NCBI GenBank assembly: GCA_009801015.1 | Contig: VHZZ01000453.1 | Coordinates: forward strand, 134,380 to 163,888 | Origin: Silene noctiflora | Taxonomy: Eukaryota > Streptophyta > Magnoliopsida > Caryophyllales > Caryophyllaceae | DNA: 29,509 nucleotides | Reading direction: 5' to 3' | Shown: piece after piece, positions 20,001 through 29,509 of the stretch | Numbering within the stretch: the stretch's first letter is position 1 | How the letters are laid out: every line of letters begins with the position of its first letter | Position numbers and translations under genes: made by a program | The notes under the pieces: generated by a model | Told to the model about the DNA's origin: nothing | The model's database searches: none | What the model saw: the letters and a program-made list of their open reading frames with translations, nothing else

Positions 20001-21754
20001 TTTAAACTACCTGACGTTGGTGCTTGATTGGATCAGAAGAAGAGAAATCTGAAGACATATTTGCGCGTTCTCCAGTGATATTTGCCTTTATATTATGCTC
20101 AGGACTATCTTCTTGCCTAGGAATAGGCTCGAATGAGTCCTCTAGTTTCTGGAAATGTAGAACACCAAACATTGCAATGAATTTAAAATTGTAAAATAAT
20201 CTGTAATTGGCAAACCAAATAGAAACCATTTCCAAAATCTAGATGATGTCGAAATAATCAACCAATCTGCAAATACTGAACTCAGGGAACAAAAATAACA
20301 AGCATGGAGATTGTCCTTTCGATACTGTAAATTCTCTACTCACAAAAAATTACCGGGGAACTGTTTGTGTGATCATCTAACTGCCTTGTAGGAGTTTGCC
20401 AAACCCAGGAAGAAGATAGATCTCTTGCCCTGACTGAACCAACCCGAACAGCCCCAGAAGGATGGCTATAAGTAACCATGATGTCTATATCCTACAAATT
20501 TGCAGTGGAAGAAAATCAGTGACAAGTCATGAGACTCAATTTGCTAACACCACCAGAATAATACCTTGAATTCATCAGGGAAAGCAGATGTTGAAACAAG
20601 TCGATCCTGCAGAGGCAAGTATGATATTCAGTCCATAATCTCAACTACATTTGAAGCTCAATCAAGTACCTCTGAATTATGGTAGCAAATCGGCAACACA
20701 AAGAAAGTTTAAACAGGTCCATTCTCATGATTCGTGGCCGCATCAAGACAGAAACAAATAAAGAACTGCATATGACATAGTACACGGAAACCAAATGAAG
20801 AAGATGGAGTGTGATTCAGATATTATTCTGTTTCAATTCCTAACCGGATGGTAATAAGGTACCAGGAGCAATGCAACATGCCCATCACTAAATCAACATT
20901 TCAAAATAAACCACAGGGATTGAACACGGACATGGATAAGTGGATAACTCATTAACAAACAATAATGTAAACTTGGAAGGGAGAATGGACACTAAACCTT
21001 TTTTCTGTTGCACTGCTCACAATCACAAAGAAGAGGGTATCCTCTACGAACTCTTTGCCTATATAACGATAAATGCCAACATTTCATCAACAGAGCAACG
21101 CAAAGCAATAAAGTGACAAAATTTATAACTAACCCAGCATGATCAACTTACATCGTCTGAGCTTCAATGAGAATACTCCCTGTAACAACCTGCAAATATG
21201 AAAAAGCTGCAATTCAACCCTTCCAATCGACAATAACCGAAAAAGTCCATGACTTCCGGCATTCCATTACAAATCTACCTTATTCTTACTCGGCTGCTAG
21301 TATCAGACATGACACAATGTCGATCAGCAGACCGCTACTTTGGTAAAGAGACACATTTTAGTATCAATGTCTGATTGCTAGACATGTGATACAACCGCCA
21401 AAGTAAAGTGTGGAAGTAACATAATACAAATTAAAGTTGTTGCGGAACTATGAAATTCCTCACACTATGCGAAAAACTAATCAAAGATAACGATTTCTTC
21501 AAATTCAACAATCAATTCAGATCAATTCTAATCAAATTCCGACACAAGCACCCCCAAATATTCCACAAATAATCATCAAATTAAAACATCAATCAGTAAC
21601 TAACATTAAGAATAAGGCAATCAAACGAAACTAAATCTAACAAAATTCAGAATTAAAAACAACAATTAAACAGAAAAGAGAATGAAATTACCAGAGAAAC
21701 GCAAAGGAGAATCGCAAAAAAGGAAGTAGATAATCTCCTTGGAGGAGGCGCCAT
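17009..21754 (-). CDS. GAUT: Galacturonosyltransferase, GAUT1/2/3 clade (GT8)
   Basis: Nine exons join in frame: 21754-21692, 21189-21152, 21058-20998, 20606-20565, 20491-20354, 20148-20011, 19812-19478, 19071-18123 and 17284-17009, giving 679 aa (Arabidopsis GAUT1 has 673). The N-terminus is MAPPPRRLSTSFFAILLCVS, a signal anchor or signal peptide, followed by a Cys-rich patch CDCEQC (about 45-50). A helical stem region (about 160-330) includes KYSIWRRDYENPNSD. The glycosyltransferase family 8 domain runs from LYHYAIFSDN (366) with the metal-binding LFLDDDIVV (DDD 504-506), CGWAYGMNMFDLKEW, LWKLGTLPPGLITFY and HYNGN (641-645). Family knowledge: GAUTs transfer galacturonic acid from UDP-GalA onto homogalacturonan in the Golgi during pectin synthesis. 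Wording such as KWLNSSYCPVLRQLES fits the GAUT1-3 clade rather than GAUT4. The small N-terminal exons are supported by consistent splice sites and phase but are the least certain part. Confidence 0.92.
19165..19272. repeat. Dispersed-repeat relic in GAUT intron 7
   Basis: The stretch 'cttaatcctaaatgatttggggtcggctggcatgatt' resembles a sequence I have often seen in plant intronic repeats (a GGGGTCGGCT-containing family). No terminal repeats or target duplication could be identified, so the class is open. Confidence 0.3.
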
Positions 21755-23182
21755 TGTTAGAGAATCTCTAGTGTATATTCTGCATCATTTATTTACAAGA
21801 ATTAAAAATGAAAAAAGAAAAGGTTAAAATAGTGGTTTAGTGCAGTTAGATTAATTGATTAAAGATGGAAGTGATGAAGAATGAAGAGTGAGTTTAAAGG
21901 TAGGTGAGTAATTAGTAATTAGTGTGAAATTAAAGTAGTAATCTCTAATCTCCTTTGGCGAGGCACCATTTTTTTTTAAGAGAATCTCCCTAATTTTTTG
22001 TTTGTTACTGTACTTTTATAACACACAGATTATGTGTTTTTACTTTTGCCTTATTTTTTTGGTGTAAACCATCCGGTTTAATCCGGCGGTAAAGCTCTAC
22101 CTCATGAGTTTCAACACTGCTGCGTTCGAACACGAGACATCTGGTTAAGCTAGAACAACCCCTTGCCAGTTGATCTAATTGCTCATGGGTTTACTTTTGC
22201 CTTATTTGTGTTGTGTTGTTTCAACTTTCATTGTTGTTTCGTTGATTTTCTTGATTTCATGTGCTTTCATGAATTGAGTCACTAATTAGTGCCATAAAGG
22301 TTGGACCTTTTTTTCATTTTCCTATCACATGGGGACATGGACTTTGACAAAAGAAAAAACCTTATTGTGATTGTCATTCTTGTTTACAATGGAAGTAAGA
22401 TAGAAATATCCACGGCTCAAATATGATACTCCGTAGTAGATAAAAATAAAAAGTTTAGGGACTAATAAAATATTTATCTCATCCATATAAGTGGGACATT
22501 ATTTGACCCGTTTTAATCTTAAGGCGGATATATTTGTCTTAAGAGGGACTAATTGGGTCGCTAATTAGTTTATGTGAAAATTATTGAATGGAAAACAAAA
22601 TTACTTAGTACAACCTTAGAAGTAGTAGCGTAATTTGAATTGATGAGTAAACATACTTTTCACAAAGAGTAAAAAAAAAGTTGCAAAAATATTTGAGAAA
22701 AAGAAAGTGAAATTTTACGTGACGCTTGAGTAACTTCAGAAAATTCGGAAAAGAAAAAAGATTTCTTAAAATGGACTGTCTCTAGTCTCTACCAACCGTC
22801 ATCGAACTATTGGGCCAGTAATGCTCATGATTTGGGTTGGTTTAAATACCCGGTGTCGAAGGGGGAAAAAGTTGCGCAAAAGAACTTTATCTCTTCAACT
22901 AATGTGGGTACAAAATGCATAACCGGTTCAAAGTGATGTTTTAAAACAACACATTTTATTAAAGAATAAAAAGATTAAATAATCGTATTAGGCAAAGATA
23001 ATAAAAATAATTGACATATACTACTGAAATTACATCGTGATCGGTCTCGATTCGTATACCATGAGTTAATTTCCGGATGTTACGGCAACAAAAATAAATC
23101 CATAAGGATACGAGTACATTTAGAGCATACATATTTGACAAGAAGTCACAAAATGATTAAATGAAACCAGTTCATCCAAGTT
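21755..23182. other. Intergenic DNA between GAUT and kinase, with repeat relics
   Basis: It holds the GAUT upstream region and the kinase 3' side, with no extra gene. Around 22060-22190 a stretch with 'ggtaaagctctacctcatgag' and 'gcgttcgaac' looks like the A and B boxes of a tRNA-derived SINE, but I see no complete ends. At 22520-22550 an imperfect palindrome CTTAAGGCGGATATATTTGTCTTAAG probably marks a MITE relic. Confidence 0.4.
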
Positions 23183-26100
23183 TCATCTCCTAGATTGTAC
23201 AGAATTTGGAAGGGATTGAAATTGAACCCCAGGTCGACGCTGACCATGGGAACGAAGAGCGCTGCCTGTTGTGGTTCTTCTGGGCACCTTCGCTTTGTCG
23301 TCCATCGACTCGATTTTTATTAGGGTATCGAGAACTTCTTGCATCGATGGTCTATTACGAGGTTCTTGTGCAAGACACTTTAAGGCTAGTTCTGCAGTTG
23401 CTATAGCTCCTTTTGAAGGGTACCTGCCCTCCAATCTAGAATCCATGATGCTCTTCAACTTCCTCTTATCTGCTAAGAATGGCTTGATCCAATCAGCCAA
23501 AGAATGCCTGCCACTAGGACGGGATGTATCCAGTGCCCGTAGGCCTGTTAGAATCTCTACTATCACAACACCAAAACCATACACGTCGCTCTTGATGTAC
23601 AAATGCCCTGTTTGGAGAATCATAAATTAATTATTAGGTCTTAAACTTTCTTTCATAGATCAAAATCAGATAATTTTATTGATATAGAACTAGCACAAAG
23701 CCAATCCCAATATGGTGGCGAGGCCACAAATCTTGAACACAAGGTCATTCTCTAATTATGGGGTCTTTTATGGGTGAACTGGTGAAGAGAGCCATAGTGA
23801 TAATTTTGAGATTTTAAAACTAAATATTCCCCCCGTCTTAGTGAATTCATTACATTTGCTTTTCACACAAAGTCCAAGGTATGAAACAAATGTACAAAGT
23901 TACGCTTACTGTTCCTCTTCTATCTTCTCAGGGTCTATTATTTGCACATGGATTTTGCAAGGGCTTTTTGGTCATGTAACAAAGTAACAATATACTTAAA
24001 AAATAAACGTAAATAATTCATTAAGACACCCATAAGTGGAATACGTAAAGAGTTAACTGGGACAGAGGGAATAATGAGTACCCTCACTGGTTATGGGCAT
24101 TATGGCCACCATCAACCAATAACTTTACCGGCTAAGCTGACATGTGTCCTAATATGGGGTCATGTATTCAACATAGCTAATGTTAGCATTGTAAAACATC
24201 AATTGCCATAAGTGAGTGGCACTTATGGCTTGAGTTTGAATCCAGTGAGCATCAAAGGATCATAACTTCCCTTCATTCTTCCTTCACGGCCAAAATGATA
24301 AATAAATAAATAAATAAAAAATAAAACAAGTGGGTGTGGAGGCGTGCCACTCCCCTAACATAGTAGCACGGCACCAACAATACTCCATTTATTTTGTCCC
24401 ATTTGACTTTGGTGGTCAACTTTGACATAAAGCTCTCCACATATATGTACCAAGACGAGAATAGAAAACAGATCAGCTAAGAAAATGTTGTGAGCTCCAA
24501 AAAAAATACCTGTTGCAACATATTCAGGCGCAGCATATCCATATGTGCCCATCACTCTTGTTGTGACATGAGACTGACTAGCCGACGGACCTAATTTGGC
24601 TAAGCCGAAGTCTGAAATCTTGGCATTGTAAGACTGGAAGTATGAAATTACAGTGATCAGAATTTTTATGTATTATAACCCAAATCATTGTTACTCGTAC
24701 CATTGCGAACGATTTATCGAAAAAGAGAGAGTTTAATGTGAACTTACACCATCAAGAAGTATGTTGGAAGCTTTAATATCTCTGTATATAACCCGACCAT
24801 CAGAAGAGTGTAAAAAGGCAAGTCCACGAGCAGCTCCGATGGCAATTTTAAGCCGTAATCCCCATGGTAGTGGTTGGACAGCAGAGCCCCCTATATAAAA
24901 CACAAATTTATGAAATCCCCATCTTTTGTTTTCATATAATTTCTAACCGGAATTATTTTAAACTGAACTTACTTCCAAAAAGATGGTTCTCCAAGCTTCC
25001 TCTTTGCATAAACTCGTATATAAGCAACAACTCTTCATCTTCCCAACAATAGCCAATAAGCTTAACCAGATTAGGGTGTGAAAGCCTTCCTAAGAAATTT
25101 ACTTCTGACTGCATAAGGTTTACAATTGAAGATTAGAACATGTCGCAAAAAAGCATCCAAGGAGCATGGCCATCAAAATAGTTAACTTCCGAATAATTCA
25201 TCCTTAAAACATATGGCTAGGTAGAATCCAACTGAAATCATAAATCAACATTACATTCATGCTACAACGTAAGATAATCATCTACGTTGCACAACGATTT
25301 TAGTCTTTTGCTTTGTATCGTAGCTACTGCTGAAACTAGGACTGGAGACTTTCTCATGACGGCTTAGCTAACTACATAAGGTTTACATCTTTTACCTTCT
25401 TTTTCTGCCAACTTTTGCATTCTAGGATAATGTAGACTAATTTATACTGAATAATGCCGCGGTCTTAAGCATTATTAAATTATTGGCTGGCCTTTTATTT
25501 CCAGTTTGTTAGGTGAGACACAGACATCCCTTGACTTTCACAATAGAGAGAACATATGGCACAACAAGGATTATCTCTAACTTGGTTAGACTTGACTAAA
25601 TAATAAACCCAGCAGAAGAGTTTGACCAAAATAAACACCATAAGGACACCCTGTTTCATACCATCCTAACCAATAATTTCTAGCAATTTCCATCTTTCGG
25701 ACACTATGACTAATCATTATCTTTTTTGCCATTGAATTTAGAAAGATGAATAAAACAAACAAAATAAAAATATCAGTAATTTCATGCCATGCTCTATTGC
25801 TTTTGCAAATTCAAAATTTGAATTGGTAACTGTCTTATAGTCATAGCTCATAAACTAATTAGAACGATAAGGCACGTCTCGCACATGCGTAAATTAATCA
25901 TTTATGACCATTTCAACAACACGCCATCAGTAAGTACTCACTGAAATTGTAAGCAACGGAATACTTTATTAAGTCCATACGTATATGTCTTTTTCGAATT
26001 AGATCAAATGATTATCTCAAAACAGATATTTCACATTCTAATAATAACGATTTTGTTGCTTTACTATTAATTCCACCTAACGTATTTACTTCTAGTTTAC

Positions 26101-27566
26101 ACCAACAGCAAATATTTGGTAAGACGGCGGCACCTGGAGAAGTCAACTAAAGTAAGCTTTAAATGAACATCAAGATATATACCTGCCATTCTTCAAACCC
26201 TTGTGTGCTCTCCGAATTCAATTTTTTTATGGCGACAACTACTCCACTGCTGCTACTCTTAGTAGCAATCTTGGATTCAAGAAAACCTTTGTAGACTTTG
26301 CCGAAACCTCCCTCGCCGAGCAAAGTATCGCCCTTGAAGTTCCTTGTGGCAGTTTTAAGTTCTTGAAAAGTGAACTCTTTTAGATCTGGGGTGGGCAGGA
26401 TTTCTCCTTTTGGTGATACATCATCCCCGCTTGATGCTGAAAACTGACTCTTGCTTGAAGCATTGCTGTTACTTGTGACTGATGTCGTTCGACTTGACTG
26501 AGATATACCTGTTGGCATTTCAGAAGCCAAAAAAGATCGCCAATTCAGACAATTTAGAATGATGGAAACCTCAGCATTTCGGGGATAAATCGCCCACCCG
26601 TCTCTTGTAAGACCGTCTCAAGTTAATATACAGTGAGATCAACCCATTTATTATAAATTCCGCCCATTACCCCTATTAACTCCAAGAATAAGTGCCCAAT
26701 TTTGATTTGATTCTTACACGAATAAGTCTTAAATGAGAATCTTTGAAAACTCAAAAGGGTAAAAGTCAGCCAGACAACAAAGCAAGTAACAAACTTTGTG
26801 TTCCATTATCAGTTGTGACGAAAAAACTTTCAGAATTTCCATATCCGAGTGTCCATAAATAAACTTCCCGATTTCCTCCATAACGAGTTAACGACTCAAC
26901 GACTCGATCTACTTGTTAAAGGTAAGGTTGCATGCATTTGAACCTCCCTAGAGCCTAACTGGGCGCGATTAAAGGGGCGTTTTAAGCGTCGACCATAGCG
27001 TAGCAAAGCCAAAATCTTTGAAGGGGTTAGCCTTGCAGAGTTACAGTGATATGTATTACCACTACAATGCATGCATTGCAGAGGTAAAACAAAACAATTA
27101 GCACAGAATCACAGAGATTAATCCAACACACATTTCTTACTCCAACCGTGAGGTTGGGGTCGATTCTTACCCGCGACATAGTACGCACCTTTGAACCAAA
27201 AAAAATAATTAACAGAAAATTAAGTAAAGAAAGCAATTTATATGAGGGGCGAAGACTTAAGTTAAAGGGTAGTGCAAGTCAACTCAAATGCATTGCATTG
27301 CAGGAGAAAAAAACACATAATTAGCACAAATTACACAGATTAATCCAATATTTTACATCATAATCACAAAAACAACAAATCAATCAAATTCTAGAAGATA
27401 AACTCAATAATTAACAGAAATACTGCAAACCCATCATAAAACTTGGCAAATAAAATCAATTAACCATATATAAAGATATGAACTTTGATTAATTACCTGA
27501 ACTTAGAGTAGCAGTAGTTTCAGGAGTAAGCTGGTTTTCAGCTGGAGAACCCCAGCAATTACCCAT
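23183..27566 (-). CDS. PBL: Receptor-like cytoplasmic kinase, RLCK VII (CST/PBL-like)
   Basis: Six exons join in frame: 27566-27497, 26508-26183, 25108-24973, 24890-24748, 24633-24510 and 23607-23183, giving 407 aa, standard for the family. The start MGNCWGS has Gly2 for N-myristoylation and Cys4 for palmitoylation, so it should sit at the plasma membrane. A Ser-rich linker covers about 24-65, then [13 protein letters not shown] leads into the kinase: P-loop GEGGFGKV (88-95), catalytic Lys in VVAIKKLNS (118), YRDIKASN with catalytic Asp215, DFG (233-235), activation segment to [14 protein letters not shown], then [16 protein letters not shown]. All key residues are present, so it should be active. 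Family knowledge: RLCK VII kinases relay signals from receptor kinases in immunity and development. The closest match from memory is Arabidopsis CST (CAST AWAY, At4g35600) and its PBL paralogues. The C-terminal tail is basic and Arg-rich. Introns 1, 2 and 5 are long and carry repeats. Confidence 0.93.
23827..24071. mobile_element. Stowaway-like MITE in kinase intron 5 (245 bp)
   Basis: The left end is TTCCCCCCGTCTTAGT. The right end, read on the other strand, is TTCCCTCTGTCCCAGT: 12 of 16 bases match. TA flanks both sides (23825-23826 and 24072-24073). The sequence between has no open frame of note. It lies inside a spliced intron and does not disturb the coding model. Confidence 0.65.
26585..26760. 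repeat. GTCTC-motif repeat in kinase intron 1
   Basis: 'ccgtctcttgtaagaccgtctca' at 26599 and 'acgaataagtcttaaatgag' near 26718 look like the two inverted ends of a short element related to the GAGACGGTCTC repeat near 4690. Arms are imperfect. Confidence 0.35.
27065..27357. repeat. Diverged direct duplication in kinase intron 1
   Basis: 27065-27130 and 27289-27352 share a block: 'tgcattgcag' and then an A-rich spacer, 'aattagcaca', 'cacagattaatccaa' (with one extra base in the first copy). The copies are about 220 bases apart in direct orientation. It is non-coding and probably an old local duplication. Confidence 0.6.
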
Positions 27567-28013
27567 TTTAATCTTCTTTCACTCTATCTCTTAATTATAT
27601 CTTGGAACTTCAATTAATTTTTAGGTAAATTTTGTCAGCCAAATAAGTATGAATTTAGCTGACAAAATCCCAATTAATTAACCCAAAAAACTTAATTAGA
27701 AAATGGGAAAAAAAGGGATAATCTTGGTGTATGTTTTACTTCTAAATATGATCAAAAACAAAATAATTGCAAAGTAAATACGTGTTTTTTCTGAGATGTT
27801 TCTTTTGTTGTTTTTCTAATTTTTCAACCTCAAAAAATTATGGAGACTTTTGAGGGTGTGGGTGTTTTTAAAATGATGATGATTGACCTGAAGACTTTAA
27901 CTAAATTCTTCAACTATTTTGTTAGTCCACTTTCTTGGTCATACCTTGCACCTTCTTAAACGGGTCCATTTTATATTTGTATTTGTAATATCTACAAAAT
28001 ACTCCATATATCA
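27567..28013. other. Upstream region of the kinase gene
   Basis: AT-rich DNA with no coding. It should hold the kinase promoter and 5'UTR, but I cannot name an element with confidence. Confidence 0.45.
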
Positions 28014-28598
28014 CTATCTACTAGGAAAACTAGGGATATCATTGGGGTGGATATCGCCCACACCCGCCCTAATTGGAACGAGTATAGATAGAGTTTTGGC
28101 GGGTGGTGGAGTATGTGCGTGTACAAAAAGTGTGTCAGTCATGGATAGTGGCGTTGGAGTGAATATTTCATCTTACCCACTTCATACCCCCTAATCATTA
28201 AAAAAATTAATAATTATGATGGGTTTATTAATATTATTTTGTTCTAATTAATATATAGTATTAATAATAGCTATTTTATAAAGTTTTTTACTAACTTTTT
28301 CGGTGAAAAAGTAAAATTATAAAAGATAAATTCAAAAAATTTGAGAATTATCAGTGATTAAACCAACTTTTACGAAAAAAATTAATCAAATGAAATTATG
28401 CCCTAGTGGGGTAATGAGTAAGTGGGGCGGATACAATTTTATATTTCTACCCGTTGAGGCGGGTATGGTTTTGGAAGCTTGTACCCGCTATGGGTGGTGG
28501 AGAGGGTATGAGTACGAGTGTTTCTTGGTGGGTACGGGTACGGGTATTGGGAGCCTATATCCACCTCGTCCCACCCCAATGACATCCCTACTATCTAC
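28014..28598. mobile_element. hAT-like non-autonomous element with 8-bp target duplication
   Basis: The left arm TAGGGATATCATTGGGGTGG starts at 28031. The right arm, read on the other strand from 28590, is TAGGGATGTCATTGGGGTGG: 19 of 20 bases match. The 8-base CTATCTAC lies immediately outside on the right (28591-28598) and at 28014-28021 on the left. TAGGG ends and 8-base duplications are typical of hAT transposons. Nine extra bases (taggaaaac) lie between the left duplication and the arm, apparently a partial repeat of the TAGG terminus. The interior is unusual, rich in GGGTACGGGTACGGGTA-type runs at the right end and AT-rich in the middle. It has no transposase. Confidence 0.75.
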
Positions 28599-28599
28599 T

Positions 28600-28704
28600 G
28601 TAGACTTGTCAAGCGGGTCAACCGAATTGAGTTTGGGTAAACTATTATCGAGTTATTTGTGTACAATAATTAGTTTGCAACAATAAAAATTCGGATTGGG
28701 TTAT
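28600..28704 (+). repeat. GGGTC repeat relic starting TAGACTTGTCAAG
   Basis: TAGACTTGTCAAGCGGGTC begins directly after the hAT-like element. It resembles the inverted end of the relic at 4925-5077. It seems to be interrupted at 28705 by the LTR-like repeat. Confidence 0.35.
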
Positions 28705-29398
28705 TGTAACACCCCAATTATCCGCCCAAGATAATCGAAATATTACCATCTCGGTTTCCCGAGATAGTGATTTCGGAGATACAATAATCAAGAAGCTTTT
28801 ATGATAAATAACGGTTTAGTGAATTACATGAATGTAAACAATTGAATAAATGTGAAATATACAAATTACAAATCGACTACCATCTATGTCATCTATACTA
28901 TACTACTCGACTCCGAGTCCAAAGTGCAGCCCAAAACCCGATCGCGTCAACAAGCAAAACCTGTACTCAACCTGCTCCCCATATGATCGGAAACATCATA
29001 TTGATCGACACAGGCCACCTCGGAAATAGGTGATAATTACACAGACACACAACACGTCAGTTTCAATAAATAATATGAGATACGACATACGAAATATGCT
29101 TATGCAACACGATAAATGAAATGCATGTGACACAACCTCCAGCCACACCACACCGGTACCGGAACACGTCCAGACGTACCCACAACCCGGTGACGGCACC
29201 GCAACACCGCCCACCAAAACAGCCGAACCGCAACCCGTAAAAAGGTACTCCGGACACACTGGTGGTATCGGGCCCGAGAGCGACTCAGATCCCCTGCCAG
29301 ACGACGTGACTCAATCTCATGTGTCCCTCCATAACTCAAGCCATTAATATGCACATCCCTATTGGGTGGGAAGCCCTAAGAGGCGACCCGAGCGTGAG
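28705..29398 (+). mobile_element. LTR-like segment, first direct copy
   Basis: It starts TGTAACACCCCAATTATCC and carries TACCATCTCGG-TTT-CCCGAGATA, the same palindrome as the copies at 29399-29509 and (inverted) 51-157. The remainder is C- and A-rich (for example CAACCCGGTGACGGCACCGC) with no coding. The TG start and long non-coding body suggest the 5' part of an LTR cut by a second related element at 29399. No downstream partner LTR is in the window. Confidence 0.5.
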
Positions 29399-29509
29399 TG
29401 TAACACCCCCATATACCAAGGTGCCTTACCAAGACTACCCTAGCATATGGAGATGCTACCATCTCGGTTGCCCGAGGTACAGTATATCAAAAGTGACCAT
29501 AAAGAAACA
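29399..29509 (+). mobile_element. LTR-like segment, second direct copy (runs off the window)
   Basis: TGTAACACCCCCATATACC, then GTGCCTTACCAAG, CTACCATCTCGG-TTG-CCCGAGG and AATAAAGAAACA-like end (cataaagaaaca). This is the plus-strand counterpart of window positions 157-51. It is truncated by the window end. Confidence 0.6.

Noticed and set aside
14478-21754. PPR and GAUT as one co-transcribed unit
   Set aside because: They are same-strand neighbours, but the PPR gene has its own TATA-like motif and the 317-base gap fits separate plant transcription units.
28919-29354. Minus-strand Gly/Val-rich frames near the window end
   Set aside because: Several frames are open at once because the LTR-like sequence is C-rich; no domain, start or splice evidence is present.

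Overview
This window is nuclear DNA from a flowering plant. The genes have GT-AG introns, long AT-rich non-coding stretches and typical land-plant families. Repeats with 'TACTCCCTCC' ends, 'GAGACGGTCTC' motifs and 'TGTAACACCCC...CTCGGTTGCCCGAG' segments make me think of a Caryophyllales genome (beet, spinach or quinoa relatives). That placement is an impression, not something the sequence proves.

Layout. 1-717 is a broken Ty1/copia retrotransposon end (reverse transcriptase tail plus RNase H), with an antisense LTR-like segment fused in front of it. 718-7870 has no convincing gene and is a nest of small transposons: Stowaway-type MITEs, a non-autonomous Helitron with its 3' hairpin, a complete tRNA-derived SINE with target-site duplication, a second Helitron-like 3' end, foldback hairpins and a 40-base poly(A). 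7875-13446 is a NIN-like (NLP) nitrate-response transcription factor on the + strand. It has a long leader rich in CTT and CATCATC repeats and several upstream ORFs. Convergent to it are three minus-strand genes: an intronless PLS-class PPR protein (14478-16691), a nine-exon GAUT1/2/3-clade galacturonosyltransferase (17009-21754), and a six-exon RLCK-VII kinase of the CST/PBL type (23183-27566). 28014-29509 is again repeats: a hAT-like MITE with an 8-bp target duplication, then two direct copies of the LTR-like segment that also opens the window in inverted orientation.

The four genes do not form a pathway. They are an ordinary plant gene neighbourhood: nitrate-responsive transcription, organelle RNA processing, pectin synthesis in the Golgi and membrane-linked signalling. 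All four gene models were built by joining splice sites by eye, and each keeps an open frame to a family-typical length (NLP 904 aa, PPR 737 aa, GAUT 679 aa, kinase 407 aa).

I did not find a new molecular system. The observations most worth a second look are the stack of upstream ORFs in the NLP leader, the inverted and direct LTR-like copies at the two ends of the window, and several small transposons with visible boundaries.
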